From positions 1 through 50,806 of the forward strand of contig JAEYRN010000058.1 in NCBI GenBank assembly GCA_023435565.1: a DNA stretch of 50,806 nucleotides. The letters are read 5' to 3'. Origin of the DNA: Bacillota bacterium. GTDB lineage: Bacteria; Bacillota; UBA4882; UBA8346. Below, in pieces: positions 1 through 8,149 of the stretch (its first letter is position 1; each line of letters starts with the position of its first letter). The notes under the pieces are model-generated. The model had not been told where the DNA came from. It was given only the letters and a program-made list of their open reading frames with translations, and ran no database searches. The position numbers and the translations under genes were made by a program.

Positions 1-196
1 GAATCGTCCGGATTTTATACAATTCCTGATCTTCAATAGTGACGCCATACTCTTGTTCAAACTTCATCGCTAACTCAATAATCTCGACCGAGTCCGCTTC
101 CAAATCTTCGACAAACCTGGCGTCCCGGTTACATTTGTCTTTTGGGACCACCAAATGTTCAGCGATAATATTCATAATCTTGGTTTCGATATCCAT
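1..196 (-). CDS. acyl carrier protein, 3' end cut by window edge
   Basis: The first 65 residues of a small acidic protein are present. The motif DLEADSVEIIELAM places the phosphopantetheine-accepting serine at residue 36, the usual position in acyl carrier proteins, which carry acyl chains as thioesters for fatty acid, lipid or polyketide synthesis. The start ATG (194-196) has an AGGAGG site 4 bases upstream. The C-terminal helix lies outside the window. It is the last visible gene of a leftward set with an acyltransferase and a membrane lipid-kinase-like protein, so a specialised rather than housekeeping ACP is possible. Family identification is firm; the pathway is inferred. Confidence 0.9.
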   Translation of the reverse strand, partial: MDIETKIMNIIAEHLVVPKDKCNRDARFVEDLEADSVEIIELAMKFEQEYGVTIEDQELYKIRTI

Positions 197-245
197 AATG
201 CCTCCTGAATAAGTAATTTTTAATTTTTAAAAAAACAAATGATTA

Positions 246-318
246 GCCACAGAGACACAGAGGCACGGAGAGAAATTTATTTGAGAAATAATTCTCTAAG
301 TCTCTGTGGCTCTGTGGC
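246..318. repeat. REP-like imperfect inverted repeat
   Basis: The left arm GCCACAGAGACACAGAGG is answered by CTCTGTGGCTCTGTGGC at the right end, giving a long imperfect hairpin of about 73 bases between the ACP gene and its upstream neighbour. A related sequence, CCACGGAGACACAGAG, lies at the 5' edge of the group II intron near 48182-48196, so this is a dispersed element. Confidence 0.75.
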
Positions 319-337
319 AAATATAGATTTTCACTTG

Positions 338-1075
338 TTAAATAAGCTTCACTCCTACTAACGTTAAACTACAAACCAATAATATAAATGGCGCGTCCCA
401 AGTATGCGGCGAGAAAGCTTCGGCTAATGTGGCCGATATCGGTAAAACAATTAAAGAAACTGCTAACTGGGCCGTTGAGAATAGCTCCCGAAAACATAAT
501 AGAATAATGATGGCTGATAGAAAAACACAAGCGCTGCCTTCCCATGTACGAACATACATCTTGGTCCCGAATAGCGCACGCGTATTATAAAAATGTCGCC
601 CGAACCGGACCCCAACCGGCTCCGCCAAACCGTCACCCAAGCCGTTGATAAGTAGCGGGATATAGGCCAGTTTATAGTTATGGGAATGAGCGAAGTATAA
701 ATAAAAGGGAACGATTATCATGATTCCGGCCGCAAATTGGGTCACAAACCAAAATAGCGTATGGGGCCGATCCTCAGGACGGTCAATAGCATAAAAGGCG
801 ATTTCAAATGCTTTAACCCGCGTTCGTACCGGACGGGCAAAAAAGACGAAATATCCGAGGGAAATCAATGCTCCAACGGCGACGGTATAATTGTTCATTT
901 CATAATGAATCGCTTTATATAACAATTCCGGTAAAAAAGAGATGGCAAAATGATTAATCTTCCGGGTATAATTTACCTTTATCATTTTATCCCGGGCCAA
1001 GACTCCGGTGCCGACGGCAATCCCGAAAAGCATCACGAATTTAAGAATCTGAAAGATTGCAAAAGATAATGTCAC
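338..1075 (-). CDS. phytol/dolichol-kinase or CDP-diglyceride-synthase-like membrane protein
   Basis: This is a 245-residue protein with about seven hydrophobic segments. The central motif NGLGDGLAEPVGVRFGRH (around residues 147-164) followed by a WEGS segment matches the conserved GDxxAxxxGxxxG...SxEGS block of the dolichol kinase / phytol kinase / phosphatidate cytidylyltransferase-like family. A second family block, TLAEAFSPHTWDAPF, lies near residue 215. Members transfer a phosphate or CMP to a lipid alcohol at the membrane. The start overlaps the acyltransferase stop by 4 bases (1072-1075), so the two are translationally coupled. The exact substrate cannot be told. Confidence 0.7.
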   Translation of the reverse strand: MTLSFAIFQILKFVMLFGIAVGTGVLARDKMIKVNYTRKINHFAISFLPELLYKAIHYEMNNYTVAVGALISLGYFVFFARPVRTRVKAFEIAFYAIDRPEDRPHTLFWFVTQFAAGIMIIVPFYLYFAHSHNYKLAYIPLLINGLGDGLAEPVGVRFGRHFYNTRALFGTKMYVRTWEGSACVFLSAIIILLCFRELFSTAQLAVSLIVLPISATLAEAFSPHTWDAPFILLVCSLTLVGVKLI

Positions 1076-1941
1076 TGGCTCGCCTCAACTTCAGCAAGAT
1101 ATTCCGAAAAAGACACTTGCGGATTATTCTTTAATGAGTAAACATAAGCCCTTATCATTTGTGCCCAGCCATAAAACGAACGGGAATTATCGAATGTCTC
1201 CCAACAAATTGGTTTTCCAAAAGTAAGCCGGATTATATTACTCTTTGGCCTAACGCTCTCTCTTACTAGGCTGAAGATTTCAAAACGCAGCCCGGTAATC
1301 CTTTGGAAAAACCGCCTTACTCTACTAAATCGGTAGAATCCTATGGAATTTTGAGCTTCGATGTGAATCGGAATAATATCCCGCTGAAAAGCCACTGCTT
1401 TGGTTAAAAAGGTCTTAACCCAGGGCAAATCGATGATTTCCCCTTTTTTTAGCCTTGAAACTACTCCAGCCGGAAATATTAATACCTGATGCTCCGACTG
1501 ATATAACCCATCGATAGCAGCCACCACTTCTCTGGAATTATGGGCTTTCGTATTGATTGGAACAATAATCGAATGGGTATTTGGGATCATCCGTAGAGCG
1601 TTATGGGACAATGACTTGATACTCTTAAGGTATTTCGAAACGGCGGCAATCACTGCTAAACCGTCCACTCCGCCAAGGGGATGATTTCCGACCAGCACAT
1701 ATCTCCCCGGAGTTTGGAGATTTTCCTCACCAATGGTTTCAATAGTAATATTTTCCGTATCTAAAATTCCTCGGGCCCAATCCGCTCCCTGTTTCATTTG
1801 GTTGGCGGTCAATAGTTCATTTACCTCCGCCTCACGAATATATCGCCCAATGGTGTAAGCTATTATTTTTTTCGGCCAGTAAAAAACTGAACCGCGTTCT
1901 ACTTTTAAAAACTTCTCGATATCGACGACTTTATCCGCCAT
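1072..1941 (-). CDS. hemolysin-type / PlsC-like acyltransferase
   Basis: This 289-residue protein carries the block GNHPLGGVDGLAVI (about residue 84), the catalytic His/Asp motif of the lysophospholipid-acyltransferase superfamily in the spacing seen in hemolysin-like (OlsB-type) members. A second block, FPAGVVSR (about residue 155), is the usual acceptor-binding motif. It would acylate a glycerol-phosphate, lyso-lipid or amino-acid lipid acceptor at the membrane face. It overlaps the downstream kinase-like gene by 4 bases and belongs to the same operon as the ACP, the likely acyl donor. The acceptor is not determined. Confidence 0.85.
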   Translation of the reverse strand: MADKVVDIEKFLKVERGSVFYWPKKIIAYTIGRYIREAEVNELLTANQMKQGADWARGILDTENITIETIGEENLQTPGRYVLVGNHPLGGVDGLAVIAAVSKYLKSIKSLSHNALRMIPNTHSIIVPINTKAHNSREVVAAIDGLYQSEHQVLIFPAGVVSRLKKGEIIDLPWVKTFLTKAVAFQRDIIPIHIEAQNSIGFYRFSRVRRFFQRITGLRFEIFSLVRESVRPKSNIIRLTFGKPICWETFDNSRSFYGWAQMIRAYVYSLKNNPQVSFSEYLAEVEASQ

Positions 1942-1999
1942 AAATCTCCTACCTTTTGTTATCGTTTTATAAATAGGGGCTCAATTTCAAGCTAAAAAG

Positions 2000-2965
2000 C
2001 TACATTAAACCTCTTTGTTTCAATTCGAGGAACCCATCAAAGCACCATCCTATTGTGCCATCTGCGGTTCGGCATTGTAGCCAACTTCCCCGGATATAGT
2101 TCTCCCAGGCAACGCGATAGACCGCTTCAGTTGTCTCCCAATTCAATAATTCTAATTTTTCATTTTTTGTTACTTTACGGATTATTGCTGCGTTAAGATC
2201 CGGTTTTTCCCTTAAGTTGATAAACTCTCCGATAGGCATAAAATAGAATGATCCTTTGTCACGGGTCTTGATTAATTGTTGTAACTCAATATCGAAACAA
2301 TAAAGGTCGGAATGGGATATAGAGCTTAAGTTCCAATTAATGCAGTCAACCATGTCATTATCGCCCAATAGCCCCCGAAAGGAAATATCTTCTTTGAATT
2401 GGTATACCTTCATATAAAGAAACTTTCCATAAAGGCGAAAATAACTTACCAACTTGTAATCTTCGTTCTTACCCATGTGGATCGAAAAAACAGATTCTCT
2501 TCCCTTAGATCGCCTAGTTATACTGTAAGGAATATCGAGTGCCCCATCATAACAAAGATAGAAGTCAGAACTAATATTTTTTTCAAACTTTTCCGAAGTA
2601 AGTCCAAGACTTTCATCATCCCAAGCGGTTCCTAGCCGCTTAATAATTTTTTGTACTTTGCCGTTTACCAAATGAAACCTACGTATTGTTACCGGCTCCG
2701 GATCTTTAAATACATATTTAGGGTTTGAATAGTAATAGATTTTACCCCTCTTTGCAGGGTCCAAGGGGATAATCTCCATCGGCCTGCCTATTTTTCGGAT
2801 GACCTCTTTTTCATCATCTCCGATCCGGACGCTATTGAACTTCATTTCCGAGTAGAACCACGAGTATTTAGTATGACTATCCGAAGTATTGAAATTAACC
2901 CATAACCCTCCGCTAATTGCGACAATTACAACAAAAAGAGCCGAAACAATTAACAGCCGCTTCAT
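2000..2965 (-). CDS. exported protein with C-terminal bacterial SH3 domain
   Basis: This is a 321-residue protein with an N-terminal hydrophobic segment (residues 4-23) that looks like a signal anchor. Residues about 245-315 read as a bacterial SH3 domain (FINLREKPDLNAAIIRKV ... GWCFDGFLEL), a fold that binds peptidoglycan or protein ligands outside the cell. The middle part, with the SVRIGDDEKEVIRKIGRP stretch near residue 44, resembles small outer-envelope folds of the SmpA/BLIP kind, but only loosely. It overlaps the flavoprotein gene by 4 bases, which is an odd partner for a lipid operon. Function unknown. Confidence 0.7.
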   Translation of the reverse strand: MKRLLIVSALFVVIVAISGGLWVNFNTSDSHTKYSWFYSEMKFNSVRIGDDEKEVIRKIGRPMEIIPLDPAKRGKIYYYSNPKYVFKDPEPVTIRRFHLVNGKVQKIIKRLGTAWDDESLGLTSEKFEKNISSDFYLCYDGALDIPYSITRRSKGRESVFSIHMGKNEDYKLVSYFRLYGKFLYMKVYQFKEDISFRGLLGDNDMVDCINWNLSSISHSDLYCFDIELQQLIKTRDKGSFYFMPIGEFINLREKPDLNAAIIRKVTKNEKLELLNWETTEAVYRVAWENYIRGSWLQCRTADGTIGWCFDGFLELKQRGLM

Positions 2966-4056
2966 AATAACCCCACATCTGCTTCCTTAAATTCCCGTTC
3001 TAACTCTTCCATTAATTCCTTCACCGATAGTAATCGATTAATTCTATAAGTATTGGCGCCGCAAAATGCAAACCCCTCCGCAAACCGGCCGTGTTTGGCG
3101 TTCATTAAAGCTGCAGCAATACAATAAGGAGCGGTTGTTATATCACAGCTTTTAATGCAATGCCAATTGCAACGAAAGGGCTTTTTAACCCCTTGACCTA
3201 CTTCATCGAGAAACGGGCCTCGGATCGCCCGACCCGGCATGCCGACCGGGCTTTCGATTATTACAATATCATCCTGAGTACAATTTATGTAAGCTTCTTT
3301 GAAAGCAGGCGAAGCGTCGCACTCATCGGTTGTCACGAAACGCGTCGCCATCTGAACTGCCTTGGCCCCGGCGTTAAGGACGCGGATAATGTCTTGCCCG
3401 TCAAAGATACCGCCACCGGCGATTACCGGGATTTCGCATTTGTACTTCGCTTCCCATGGTTTAAGCATAGCGAAAACTTCTTTGACTATATGAGTTAATT
3501 TCGGAGGCTTCTCCGCTAAAACTTCCTTTTTAAAACCGAGATGCCCGCCGGCTAAAGGCCCTTCAATCACGAAGGCGTCGGGAATTCTCCCATACTCTTT
3601 CTCCCAATAAGTAAGAATAAATTGTGCTGCTTTCATGGAGGAAACAATCGGGACGAATTTCGGCAGCCCTTCTTTGGAATCATCAAAAAGCAGCTTCGGA
3701 ATCTTTATCGGCAATCCGGCACCTATAAAAATAATATCGGCTCCGGCAGCAATGGACGTCTCGATCAATTCAAAACAACCGTTCGCCACCATCATTACAT
3801 TGACTCCGATTATTCCGGAGGTTAAGGATTTGGCCTTATTAATCTCCCTTTCCAACGCCCGCCGGTTCGCTGCCAACGGATTAGTAGCAAAATCCGGTTC
3901 ATCCATGCCAATCCCGGTAGCGGCGATCACACCTACCCCTCCCGCGTCGGCGACGGCGGAAGCCAATCCGGAAAGAGAGATGCCGACGGCCATGCCGCCC
4001 TGGACGATAGGCTTGTCTATAAACAGATCCCCTATTTGAAAGCCTTTATAAGGCAT
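2962..4056 (-). CDS. nitronate monooxygenase / FabK-like FMN protein
   Basis: This 364-residue TIM-barrel flavoprotein begins with the family signature PIVQGGMAVGISLSGLASAV. It also has GPLAGGHLG (about residue 164) and VIAGGGIFDGQDI (about 213), the FMN-phosphate region. The family includes nitronate monooxygenases and the FMN-dependent enoyl-ACP reductase FabK. A Cys-rich tail (CIKSCDITTAPYC) is present. Linkage with an ACP and acyltransferase makes a lipid-modifying role attractive, but classification between nitronate oxidation and enoyl reduction cannot be made here. The start at 4056 is followed directly by the canonical family N-terminus. Confidence 0.85.
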   Translation of the reverse strand: MPYKGFQIGDLFIDKPIVQGGMAVGISLSGLASAVADAGGVGVIAATGIGMDEPDFATNPLAANRRALEREINKAKSLTSGIIGVNVMMVANGCFELIETSIAAGADIIFIGAGLPIKIPKLLFDDSKEGLPKFVPIVSSMKAAQFILTYWEKEYGRIPDAFVIEGPLAGGHLGFKKEVLAEKPPKLTHIVKEVFAMLKPWEAKYKCEIPVIAGGGIFDGQDIIRVLNAGAKAVQMATRFVTTDECDASPAFKEAYINCTQDDIVIIESPVGMPGRAIRGPFLDEVGQGVKKPFRCNWHCIKSCDITTAPYCIAAALMNAKHGRFAEGFAFCGANTYRINRLLSVKELMEELEREFKEADVGLL

Positions 4057-4085
4057 TTGTTAGTGCTCCCTTCAAGCAAAGGCAT

Positions 4086-4409
4086 TCATTCGTCAAACGG
4101 TCCCGAATCCAACCAGACCCGCTTCAAAAAATCAAACTCCGTTAAAACATAAGTATCCGTTTTTTGATAAAATGGTTTGTAGCTATTCATATAATAAAGC
4201 CGAACTGGAAGATCGTTATTACAGGGGTTTAAACTTTTAGGAAAACCTCCGGCCAATCCAACCCATATCCGGAATGGAAAGGTCCATCAGCGGCCCTTGC
4301 TGAAATCGGTCTCCACTGCAAATACCCAATCCTCTTTTTGGTCGTTTCGTTTAAGATAAACTCTTCTTTCCTCAATCGGTAGTTTGTAAAAAACACCGAC
4401 ATTATCCAT
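4086..4409 (-). pseudogene. small hypothetical gene interrupted by in-frame TGA
   Basis: Reading leftwards from ATG 4407-4409 gives MDNVGVFYKLPIEERR and continues for 40 codons to a TGA at 4287-4289. The same frame then stays open for another 66 codons (ending FLKRVWLDSGPFDE) to a TGA at 4086-4088. The whole thing would be a 107-residue protein with one internal stop. It lies between promoter module 4474-4541 and the flavoprotein gene. I do not recognise the family. The stop may be a real inactivation or a sequencing error. Confidence 0.6.
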
Positions 4410-4473
4410 TATTGTTCCCTCTATTAAGTCAATACTGTTATTATTCGAGTTGAAAACTTACTCGTTTTAATAA

Positions 4474-4541
4474 ATTATTACATAAATCTGCTGTTCATTC
4501 AATCAATCACCGGACTGATTCCTTTCATACTTTGGTATGAA
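4474..4541 (-). promoter_or_regulatory. double-operator promoter, copy 1
   Basis: Reading leftwards: perfect palindrome TTCATACCAAAGTATGAA (4524-4541), second site ATCAGTCCGGTGATTGA (4503-4519), -35 TTGAAT (4497-4502) touching it, 17-bp spacer, -10 AATAAT (4474-4479). It would drive the broken gene at 4409 and the lipid operon. It lies immediately past the terminator of the LuxR-type gene. Confidence 0.7.
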
Positions 4542-4575
4542 AAAGGCCTTAGTGTAATTAGTAAAACACTAAGGC
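4541..4575 (-). terminator. rho-independent terminator of the LuxR-type gene
   Basis: On the minus strand GCCTTAGTGT and ACACTAAGGC form a perfect 10-bp stem, followed by CTTTTT. It lies about 20 bases past the stop at 4594. Confidence 0.85.
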
Positions 4576-4593
4576 AGTAAACTCACTTTCGTT

Positions 4594-5349
4594 TTACGGA
4601 TTCCCAAAACTAACCCGCCATTCGCCGTTTTGTTTGACTACTCGAATTGGACGTGGGGTCCCGTTGTCAATTCCATTAAGTTGTCTTTGAAAAAAGTATT
4701 TTTTCTCATTTGGTTCATCCTCGGCGGTATTAAGATAATAATAGCTCCATTCTTCTTCCTGTTCCGTCTTTGCTAGTAACCGCCAGGTGGAACGGATCGC
4801 CGCTTCCGACCAGTCATCGGTTAATAACTGTTTCCAAAGCTCCTGATCCTTTTTTATTGTGCCAATATAATAATACAATCTGGATACCGTCAAAGGGTCC
4901 AAACCAGCCGGGATTGACCGATTATTACCGAGTAACTCCATGTCCGAAAACTGATAGAGTTTATCTTCTTTTTGTTGCTTTTTATGAAATGCTTGCTTTG
5001 ATTGATTACTGATAAAGTTACTGGCAGACTTAAAAACAAATGGTATAATCATGACTGTTGTTACAAAAACCAATAATAAAGCAATTCGTTTTTTAATAAA
5101 AGGCTTTCTATTCACCGGTCTTTTCTCGATAGTGGGTGCTCCGGTTTTAAGTAAACTCATTAATTCAAAACGGTTTTGGACTCCTGTTTTTTTAAATACA
5201 TTGGAAACATGGGTCTTAACGGTTGGCACCGACAGATAGATCTGTTGGGCGATTTTTTGATTGTTATATCCTTCAAGGACCAAAAGGGCGACTTCTATTT
5301 CCCGGTCTGAAAGATTATATTTCTTCTTAAGCAATTCCTTGATTTCCAT
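4594..5349 (-). CDS. LuxR-type HTH regulator with membrane anchor
   Basis: This 251-residue protein has its DNA-binding domain at the N-terminus. Residues 10-65 (LSDREIEVALLVLEGYNNQK ... SVPTVKTHVSNVFKKTGVQN) are a clear LuxR/GerE helix-turn-helix. A single transmembrane helix follows at about residues 88-110 (KKRIALLLVFVTTVMIIPFVF), so the C-terminal 140 residues should be extracytoplasmic. There is no receiver domain, so this looks like a one-component membrane-bound regulator that could sense an external signal. It has its own RBS (AGGAGG) and terminators on both sides. It is the only recognisable DNA-binding regulator in the window and therefore a candidate for the repeated palindromic promoters. 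That link is inference. Confidence 0.85.
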   Translation of the reverse strand: MEIKELLKKKYNLSDREIEVALLVLEGYNNQKIAQQIYLSVPTVKTHVSNVFKKTGVQNRFELMSLLKTGAPTIEKRPVNRKPFIKKRIALLLVFVTTVMIIPFVFKSASNFISNQSKQAFHKKQQKEDKLYQFSDMELLGNNRSIPAGLDPLTVSRLYYYIGTIKKDQELWKQLLTDDWSEAAIRSTWRLLAKTEQEEEWSYYYLNTAEDEPNEKKYFFQRQLNGIDNGTPRPIRVVKQNGEWRVSFGNP

Positions 5350-5480
5350 TATAAAATCAATAAACCTCCTATAAAGGATTTAGTATTTTTCCCAAATGAA
5401 TAATATTATGATAAATTTCTGCTCCAAAAAGATTTTTCCTGTTTTTAGGGTCTGAAAAATACATAAAATCATGCATAAAG

Positions 5481-5509
5481 AAAAAGGCCAAATATCAATA
5501 CTTGGCCTT
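5481..5509 (-). terminator. terminator of the dockerin gene
   Basis: On the minus strand AAGGCCAA and TTGGCCTT pair across a 10-base loop and are followed by TTTTTC. The hairpin sits about 75 bases past the dockerin gene stop at 5584. Confidence 0.85.
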
Positions 5510-5583
5510 GCAATGTTAAAATTCAAAATCCGTTTGTAGAATGATGGATTATGATTCTGAAACAAAAACACTCATGAATATAC

Positions 5584-7440
5584 TTAAAATTCTTTGATAA
5601 TCCCCGCAGCAAACCGAGTGATAAGTAACGCATCAATGATATTTACCGACCCGTCTTTGTTGACATCGGCCAAATCCCAGTTAAAGTTTGCGGGAGCTTC
5701 CATGCCTGATGCAACTCTGGCAACCAAGAGGGCATCATTGATTGTTACAGAATCGTCTCCATTCACATCACCCAAGATGCCCGCAAAATTCGCCCGGATA
5801 ATTACATCGCCGGCGGTAACAGTCACTGTGGTATTTACTGAATTAGCATTCCCAAAAATAACTGTGCCGCTCCCTTCAGAAGTCCAATTAACAAAGTGAT
5901 ATCCCTTTCTGGTTGGAGTAGCTGATATGTTTTGGCTTTCATTACTTTTTACCGGTATCAATCCCGACGGATTCGTACTTCCGTTAAAATCGGAGTTCAC
6001 GGTCAGGGTGATGTCTGCAGGTACAACCTCAGACTTGCAAAGATAATCCCATTCCATTTCTTGATTGTTATAATAGGCTTTACCGGCATCATAAGAATTA
6101 GTGACATAGGCTTCCCAATTAATTAAAGTTTCACTATCATTTATTACTTGAATGGTATATTGATGACCTTCAATTAAACGGATATTGCCTAATTTAAAGT
6201 CATACCAATTTAATGAACCAATACTTACTACCCCGGAACTTCCTAATACCGGACCATCTAAACCTACTCCTTCTCGGATATAAACAAATACTCGGTTGTT
6301 GCTGTCTCCAGTGGCATTTGCCGATAAGTATAATTTAACCCGAGAAAGTATTCCGCTGATTCCGGCAGTAAAAGATTGGCCGTCCCCTCTGGTTGTTTTT
6401 CCCATATTCTGTGTGGGCTCCGCATAATATGGAGCTAGTTTAAGATCCGGCACTTCATTATCAGGTATTACATAGGAAGAAAATGCAAAAGTAAGGTCTG
6501 ACTTCATAGCAGCGATATATGCTCCACACCATGGAATGCTGGAATGGCTCCATTTTACCGGCCCGCCGCTGATTACAGCTTCAATTGTATAAAACTCTCC
6601 CAAAGTTAGGTTTATATTATTTAAGGGGAATTCATACCATTGGACAGATCCGTTTGCTATTGTTAACGGTAAGGAACTGCCAACAATCTCTCCGCTTAAA
6701 CCGTCGCCTTTGCGGATATTTATCTTTACAGTACTATTTTCGAAACCGGATGTACCGTGATCTGCCGCCAAAAGCAGCTTCACTCTGGTTAATAGTCCGG
6801 AGTAACTGGCGCGAAATGGTTGACCGGTACCTTCTGTGATCACTGTACTACCGAATCCCTCCGATGTATTAAATAGAAAATCGCAAGTTTCGTTTTGACT
6901 GCCGGGCTCGACATATGAGGTAAACGCAAAGTCCCAATCCATTTTCTGGTTGTCGCTGTAAGCAAAACCACCAGGGTAGGAATCGTTTTCCGAATAAAAC
7001 CATGTCAATTGGTAGCTGCTATTATTGATAATTTCAATCAAATACTGCTTATCTCTAACGATATAAGCATCATTGAAATAAAAGGTATTCATATAAATAT
7101 TATCTATTTGCGAACTGCATAAAATTGGTCCGGCCGGGTCTGTGCCAAGCCGAATATTCATAATAATTGGAATATCAACGACATCACTAGGTATACCAGG
7201 ATAAGATCCTATTTGCGCCATAATACGAGTGAGCCTTCCGGTATTTTGGGCGGTAAAGGTCTGGTAGGTTCCTTTAGTTATTGGTACTGAGTTATTTAAC
7301 ATTCCCGGGATTGTAACGTCAATTATTTCCTGTACAACCGGTGGCGCATAGGCACCATTGGCTATTTCTCTGTTATAGCCGTTAAAAAATATTGCTAGAG
7401 TAAGGATAAAAATTACTCCATTTCGAAATAATTTATTCAT
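5584..7440 (-). CDS. secreted three-repeat protein with C-terminal type I dockerin
   Basis: This 618-residue protein starts with a signal peptide (hydrophobic residues 8-22, probable cleavage after the NGAYA region). Three repeats of about 140-160 residues follow, each starting near a phrase like SFTAGISGILSRVKLYL (about residues 58, 195 and 355); they look like beta-sandwich modules. Residues about 475-550 form an InlB-B/bacterial-repeat-like module (GYHFVNWTSEGSG). The end is a two-segment type I dockerin: GDVNGDDSVTINDALLV and ADVNKDGSVNIIDALLI, both with the calcium-loop DxNxDxxxxxxD pattern. Dockerins bind cohesins on cell-surface scaffolds, so the protein is probably displayed in a surface complex. 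No cohesin gene lies in the window. Confidence 0.85.
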   Translation of the reverse strand: MNKLFRNGVIFILTLAIFFNGYNREIANGAYAPPVVQEIIDVTIPGMLNNSVPITKGTYQTFTAQNTGRLTRIMAQIGSYPGIPSDVVDIPIIMNIRLGTDPAGPILCSSQIDNIYMNTFYFNDAYIVRDKQYLIEIINNSSYQLTWFYSENDSYPGGFAYSDNQKMDWDFAFTSYVEPGSQNETCDFLFNTSEGFGSTVITEGTGQPFRASYSGLLTRVKLLLAADHGTSGFENSTVKINIRKGDGLSGEIVGSSLPLTIANGSVQWYEFPLNNINLTLGEFYTIEAVISGGPVKWSHSSIPWCGAYIAAMKSDLTFAFSSYVIPDNEVPDLKLAPYYAEPTQNMGKTTRGDGQSFTAGISGILSRVKLYLSANATGDSNNRVFVYIREGVGLDGPVLGSSGVVSIGSLNWYDFKLGNIRLIEGHQYTIQVINDSETLINWEAYVTNSYDAGKAYYNNQEMEWDYLCKSEVVPADITLTVNSDFNGSTNPSGLIPVKSNESQNISATPTRKGYHFVNWTSEGSGTVIFGNANSVNTTVTVTAGDVIIRANFAGILGDVNGDDSVTINDALLVARVASGMEAPANFNWDLADVNKDGSVNIIDALLITRFAAGIIKEF

Positions 7441-7617
7441 TTTTTTGTACCTTCCTTTTTGAATTTTTGATTAAAGAATTAAAATGATAGCTAACTGTCT
7501 CACCCCCCCGCTAAACTTAAATAACCAAAATAAAATCAAGATTGAAATACTTATTTGGGCCTAGCATCGCTGGCCACACATAAAGTAATATCAGATCAAT
7601 TATTTAAAATTCAGAGA

Positions 7618-7641
7618 TTAGACCAGAATTATTTTTTGCAT
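7618..7641 (-). CDS. 7-residue leader ORF ahead of the dockerin gene
   Basis: A near-ideal ribosome binding site (AAAGGAGGATACAAAA) precedes ATG CAA AAA ATA ATT CTG GTC TAA (MQKIILV). It is in the predicted 5' leader of the dockerin mRNA, between promoter copy 2 and the gene start at 7440. It could be an attenuating leader peptide or the stump of a deleted gene. Its RBS resembles the one used at 7440. Confidence 0.4.
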   Translation of the reverse strand: MQKIILV

Positions 7642-7689
7642 TTTTGTATCCTCCTTTTATTTATTAAAGCATCAATGCTTATTAGTTTC

Positions 7690-7758
7690 ATTATCTAATA
7701 ATAGATAATAAATTCGCAATAATACTACAGGATGAACCTAACGATACTTCAGTATGAA
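7690..7758 (-). promoter_or_regulatory. double-operator promoter, copy 2
   Basis: Leftward: first site TTCATACTGAAGTATCG (7742-7758), second site TTCATCCTGTAGTATTA (7720-7736), -35 TTGCGA (7714-7719), 18-bp spacer, -10 GATAAT (7690-7695). It should drive the leader ORF and the dockerin gene. Confidence 0.65.
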
Positions 7759-7779
7759 ATACTCATAACACCACTTTGC

Positions 7780-7807
7780 AAAAAAACAACCAAGCTTAGC
7801 CGCTTGG
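7780..7807 (-). terminator. orphan leftward terminator
   Basis: On the minus strand CCAAGC and GCTTGG pair across GGCTAA, followed by TTGTTTTTTTG. No minus-strand gene precedes it; the next gene to the right (8150) runs the other way. It is probably left from an operon that has been replaced. Confidence 0.6.
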
Positions 7808-7953
7808 TGCAAGGTTTTATTAAAGATTAAAACAGAACAGGCCTCGGATTCTTGAGCTAAAGTTCAAACTTTATTACAATGTGTCGGTATCGTTTATCTG
7901 TCTTTAAGAAGTTTGATAGTATCATGTTAAACTTCTACTTTTCTCATGTAAAT

Positions 7954-8050
7954 ATAACATTTGTCATTTCGAGCATGACATTTGTCATCTTTATGGCATT
8001 ATTGATTATGTAAAAATTCTATAATAATTCCACTTAATGACAATTGTCAT
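7954..8050 (+). promoter_or_regulatory. triple ATGACA-TGTCAT operator region of the malectin-like gene
   Basis: Three copies of one palindrome are visible: ATAACATTTGTCAT (7954-7967), ATGACATTTGTCAT (7975-7988) and the perfect ATGACAATTGTCAT (8037-8050). The first two are exactly 21 bp apart, two helical turns. A TATAAT -10 box at about 8020 with no good -35 lies between the second and third. The upstream pair is placed like activator sites, and the third is near +5. Confidence 0.65.
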
Positions 8051-8149
8051 GTTTACTATATTACCAAAAAGTTATAACATGGAATTATAATCGCCAATTT
8101 TTAGTCAATAAAGAAATTTATTTTAAGTTACCTAAAGGAGGGAATTATC

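Noticed and set aside
3160..4039. Plus-strand frames inside the flavoprotein gene
   Set aside because: They are antisense shadows of a well-supported gene with clear motifs.
4287..4289. TGA read as tryptophan (alternative genetic code)
   Set aside because: TGA ends many intact genes in this window at the expected places, for example the lipoprotein at 20790.
5380..5571. 63-codon minus-strand frame between the LuxR and dockerin genes
   Set aside because: It spans a clear terminator hairpin and lacks an RBS; its composition is not coding-like.
7441..7617. Riboswitch in the dockerin leader
   Set aside because: Only a short GGCC/GGCC pairing is visible, and no known riboswitch core was recognised.
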